Positions 5,842-7,047 of a stretch of DNA of 7,047 nucleotides are shown here, in pieces. The notes under the pieces were generated by a model. It made no database searches and was not told the origin of the DNA. It saw only the letters and a program-made list of their open reading frames with translations. The stretch lies in assembly GCA_021831005.1 (NCBI GenBank), contig JAKBNO010000083.1:1-7047 (forward strand). The letters run 5' to 3'. The DNA comes from Thermoplasmata archaeon. Its GTDB lineage: Archaea > Thermoplasmatota > Thermoplasmata > Thermoplasmatales > GCA-001856825. Made by a program: the position numbers and the translations under genes. How positions within the stretch are numbered: the stretch's first letter is position 1; every line of letters starts with the position of its first letter.

Positions 5842-5850
5842 TTTATATAT
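5842..5850 (+). promoter_or_regulatory. TATA box of speD
   Basis: TTTATATAT, preceded by an A-rich stretch that may act as a BRE, is the best TATA match in the window. Transcription should begin about 26 nt downstream near 5872, right at the SD, so the leader would be about 12 nt. Confidence 0.7.
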
Positions 5851-5871
5851 GAGTCTCTCTTCACAGGAATC

Positions 5872-5877
5872 GGTGAC
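5872..5877 (+). promoter_or_regulatory. Shine-Dalgarno GGTGAC fixing the GTG start of speD
   Basis: GGTGAC, close to the archaeal consensus GGTGAT, lies 6 nt before GTG at 5884. It picks this GTG over later in-frame codons, since no ATG start gives the conserved N-terminus. Confidence 0.6.
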
Positions 5878-5883
5878 AAGTTA

Positions 5884-6273
5884 GTGTCCATAGGAATTCA
5901 TCTCGTAGGCGATCTCAAGGGCGTTGACCCTCAGAAAATTTCAAAGGTAGATTCTATGCAACAAATAGTGGAATCTGCAGTACGGTACGGTAAACTCACA
6001 AAAATCAGATCGTATTATCATCAATTCACACCGAACGGTGTGAGCGGCATTGTACTACTTGCTGAATCACATCTTAGCTTTCATACATGGCCAGAGTATG
6101 GACTGGTTGCACTTGACATCTTTACTTGTGGTCCAACGGAAAATGCGGAGAATGCTCTTGAGTATATCCTTGGTAAACTGACTCCATCCAGCATTGAGTA
6201 CAAGCGTGTTGAGAGGGGTGTAGAGTTCCCAAGGGGCGTACAGAAAGAGAAATTGGTCGAAGCAACGTCGTAG
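5884..6273 (+). CDS. speD: S-adenosylmethionine decarboxylase proenzyme, class 1B
   Basis: A 129-aa proenzyme of the short archaeal/Thermotoga type. The self-cleavage site is E61-S62 in LAESHLSFHTWPEYG: cleavage makes a beta chain (1-61) and an alpha chain whose S62 becomes the pyruvoyl cofactor. H67 and C82 (in FTCG) match the processing His68 and catalytic Cys83 of the Thermotoga maritima enzyme, with the same spacing from the serine. It makes decarboxylated AdoMet, the aminopropyl donor for spermidine and longer polyamines. A caution: crenarchaeal arginine decarboxylases come from this same family, so ArgDC activity cannot be excluded. Spermidine synthase is not in the window. GTG start with a strong SD and TATA box; convergent with hjc, 12 nt between stops. 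Confidence 0.93.
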   Translation: MSIGIHLVGDLKGVDPQKISKVDSMQQIVESAVRYGKLTKIRSYYHQFTPNGVSGIVLLAESHLSFHTWPEYGLVALDIFTCGPTENAENALEYILGKLTPSSIEYKRVERGVEFPRGVQKEKLVEATS

Positions 6274-6285
6274 ATTTTACAAGCA

Positions 6286-6792
6286 TCAAAACAGATATTC
6301 TAAAAGAGAAGTTAACTGGAGGCCTTTCTCCCACTTCATGGAATAAGAGCCTCCTTTAGTGACTTCTAATTTTGGTATATTCTTTGCAAATATTCTGTAT
6401 CTTCCTTCATACTGCGAGTCAAAGGTAAAAATTCTCCAAGGGTCGCCATTGACGTTCTTTAACCTGAATGCGTACAGCGGCATAACACCGGTCTTTGATA
6501 CCATTTCCACATATTCTTCTGCCTGTTCCTGAGAACGTGCCGAAGAAGAAGAGAAGTTTAGTATCTTTTCCTTGGAACTCTTGATCTCAATGGGAATGCT
6601 CAGATCGTGTCTAATGATGATTATATCGAATCCGTGACTGCCTGCTGCCCTCACAACTAGAAAAGGCCTGGACTTTATTCTTTCCTTGACATCCTCTCTT
6701 ATCCAGCCAACCTTCCCAAGCTTGTCTTCGTTTCCCGCCAGTATCAGTTTCAGCTCTCGCTCATAAACAGTTCCGTTTACCGCAGCATCCAC
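6286..6792 (-). CDS. hjc: Holliday junction resolvase, Hjc type, enlarged
   Basis: A 168-aa nuclease of the archaeal Hjc family. Aligned by eye with Pyrococcus furiosus Hjc as I recall it, the catalytic set is present: E11 in YERELK, R48 in VVRAAGS, D56, and the E69-I-K71 motif. It should cut four-way DNA junctions symmetrically as a dimer during recombination and fork repair. It is about 45 residues longer than Pyrococcus Hjc, with roughly 21 extra residues between the first helix (E11) and the strand holding R48, and extra residues in the C-terminal part near 124-135. GTG at 6792 is the start: it lies 3 nt after the rfcS stop and no in-frame ATG precedes the E11 motif. Co-expression with rfcS is very likely. 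A general Hjc-like nuclease of another role is possible but less likely. Confidence 0.87.
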   Translation of the reverse strand: MDAAVNGTVYERELKLILAGNEDKLGKVGWIREDVKERIKSRPFLVVRAAGSHGFDIIIIRHDLSIPIEIKSSKEKILNFSSSSARSQEQAEEYVEMVSKTGVMPLYAFRLKNVNGDPWRIFTFDSQYEGRYRIFAKNIPKLEVTKGGSYSMKWEKGLQLTSLLEYLF

Positions 6793-6795
6793 CCC

Positions 6796-7047
6796 TCATT
6801 TTGCACCCTTCTTGTAAAGATACCCGAGAAAACTTTCGAGTTGTATTATTTCTCTCGCACCTTCAGAAATCCTGAAATCTATGTCACCTAACGAATAAAG
6901 GATGTCCGCCTTCAGTTCATCCTCCACCGGAAGATCATAAACAACGCGGTGAAATTGCTCTACTACATCCTGCCCGGAAATTCCCTGCTTGATAACTGCC
7001 TCTTCAAGCATCGATCTAGCCTTTGATATATCCCCTTTCAGGGCCAG
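6796..7047 (-). CDS. rfcS: Replication factor C small subunit, C-terminal fragment
   Basis: The frame is open from the right edge to TGA at 6796-6798, giving the last 83 residues; the ATG at 7011 is internal. The helical segment with the motif GDISKAR, then EQFHRVVYDLP, and the EGAREIIQLESFLGYLYK end matches the C-terminal oligomerisation domain of archaeal RFC small subunits. The AAA+ ATPase part (Walker A/B, SRC motif) must lie beyond the window. RfcS, with RfcL, loads the PCNA clamp onto primed DNA. The stop is followed after 3 nt by the GTG of hjc, so the two form a tight transcription unit with probable translational coupling. Confidence 0.85.
   Translation of the reverse strand: MALKGDISKARSMLEEAVIKQGISGQDVVEQFHRVVYDLPVEDELKADILYSLGDIDFRISEGAREIIQLESFLGYLYKKGAK

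Larger units (their letters stand above)
5508..5883. other. AT-rich divergent intergenic region between ssb and speD
   Basis: These 376 bp hold the ssb promoter on the left and the speD promoter on the right. Between about 5600 and 5830 I find no credible gene on either strand and no tRNA-like fold. What is there: ATTCTAAT twice (5613-5620 and 5638-5645), AATCAA/TTGATT (5643-5648, 5670-5675), and the larger inverted repeat at 5728-5786. It is the longest gene-free stretch in a window where most junctions are tiny. Confidence 0.7.

Noticed and set aside
5508..5883. tRNA or CRISPR repeats in the long gap
   Set aside because: No cloverleaf, no T-arm-like sequence, and no regularly spaced repeats. 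The repeats seen are short and irregular.

Overview
The window looks like ordinary chromosome from an archaeon, most likely a Thermoplasmata member (Thermoplasmatales-like), with moderate confidence. The archaeal signs are a replication factor C small subunit, an Hjc-type Holliday junction resolvase, and a one-OB-fold SSB of the Sulfolobus/Thermoplasma type with a basic, aromatic tail. TATA boxes also lie about 25-40 nt before several start codons, so some transcripts should be leaderless or nearly so. An SSB of this type together with a gluconate/galactonate-type dehydratase and a ROK sugar kinase fits the sugar-acid metabolism of thermoacidophilic archaea. I could not run a database search, so the lineage is inferred.

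Layout. Positions 1-2777 carry three minus-strand genes in transcription order: a UlaG-like UPF0173 metallo-hydrolase, a ROK sugar kinase, and an enolase-superfamily sugar-acid dehydratase cut by the left edge. Together they read as a possible sugar/aldonate catabolic operon. A 117-bp divergent promoter region separates them from a plus-strand M50 (site-2-protease-like) membrane metalloprotease. Next come a minus-strand DedA-family membrane protein, a plus-strand stand-alone HNH nuclease, a minus-strand SSB, and plus-strand speD (AdoMet decarboxylase). The right end is a minus-strand pair, rfcS (cut by the right edge) followed three bases later by hjc.

From the M50 gene to hjc the genes alternate strand one by one. 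The three convergent junctions are only 19, 7 and 12 nt, while the divergent gaps (117, about 220 and 376 bp) hold the promoters. Two of these gaps also hold clear inverted repeats that no gene explains: an 11-bp arm repeat just upstream of the HNH gene's TATA-like element, and a perfect 10-bp arm repeat between ssb and speD.

Right-hand theme. ssb, rfcS and hjc are DNA replication/recombination genes. The HNH nuclease may or may not belong with them. I found no IS element, CRISPR array, tRNA or rRNA, and no clear new multi-gene system. The best leads are the lactonase hypothesis for UPF0173, the unassigned HNH protein with its palindromic upstream element, and the enlarged Hjc coupled to rfcS.
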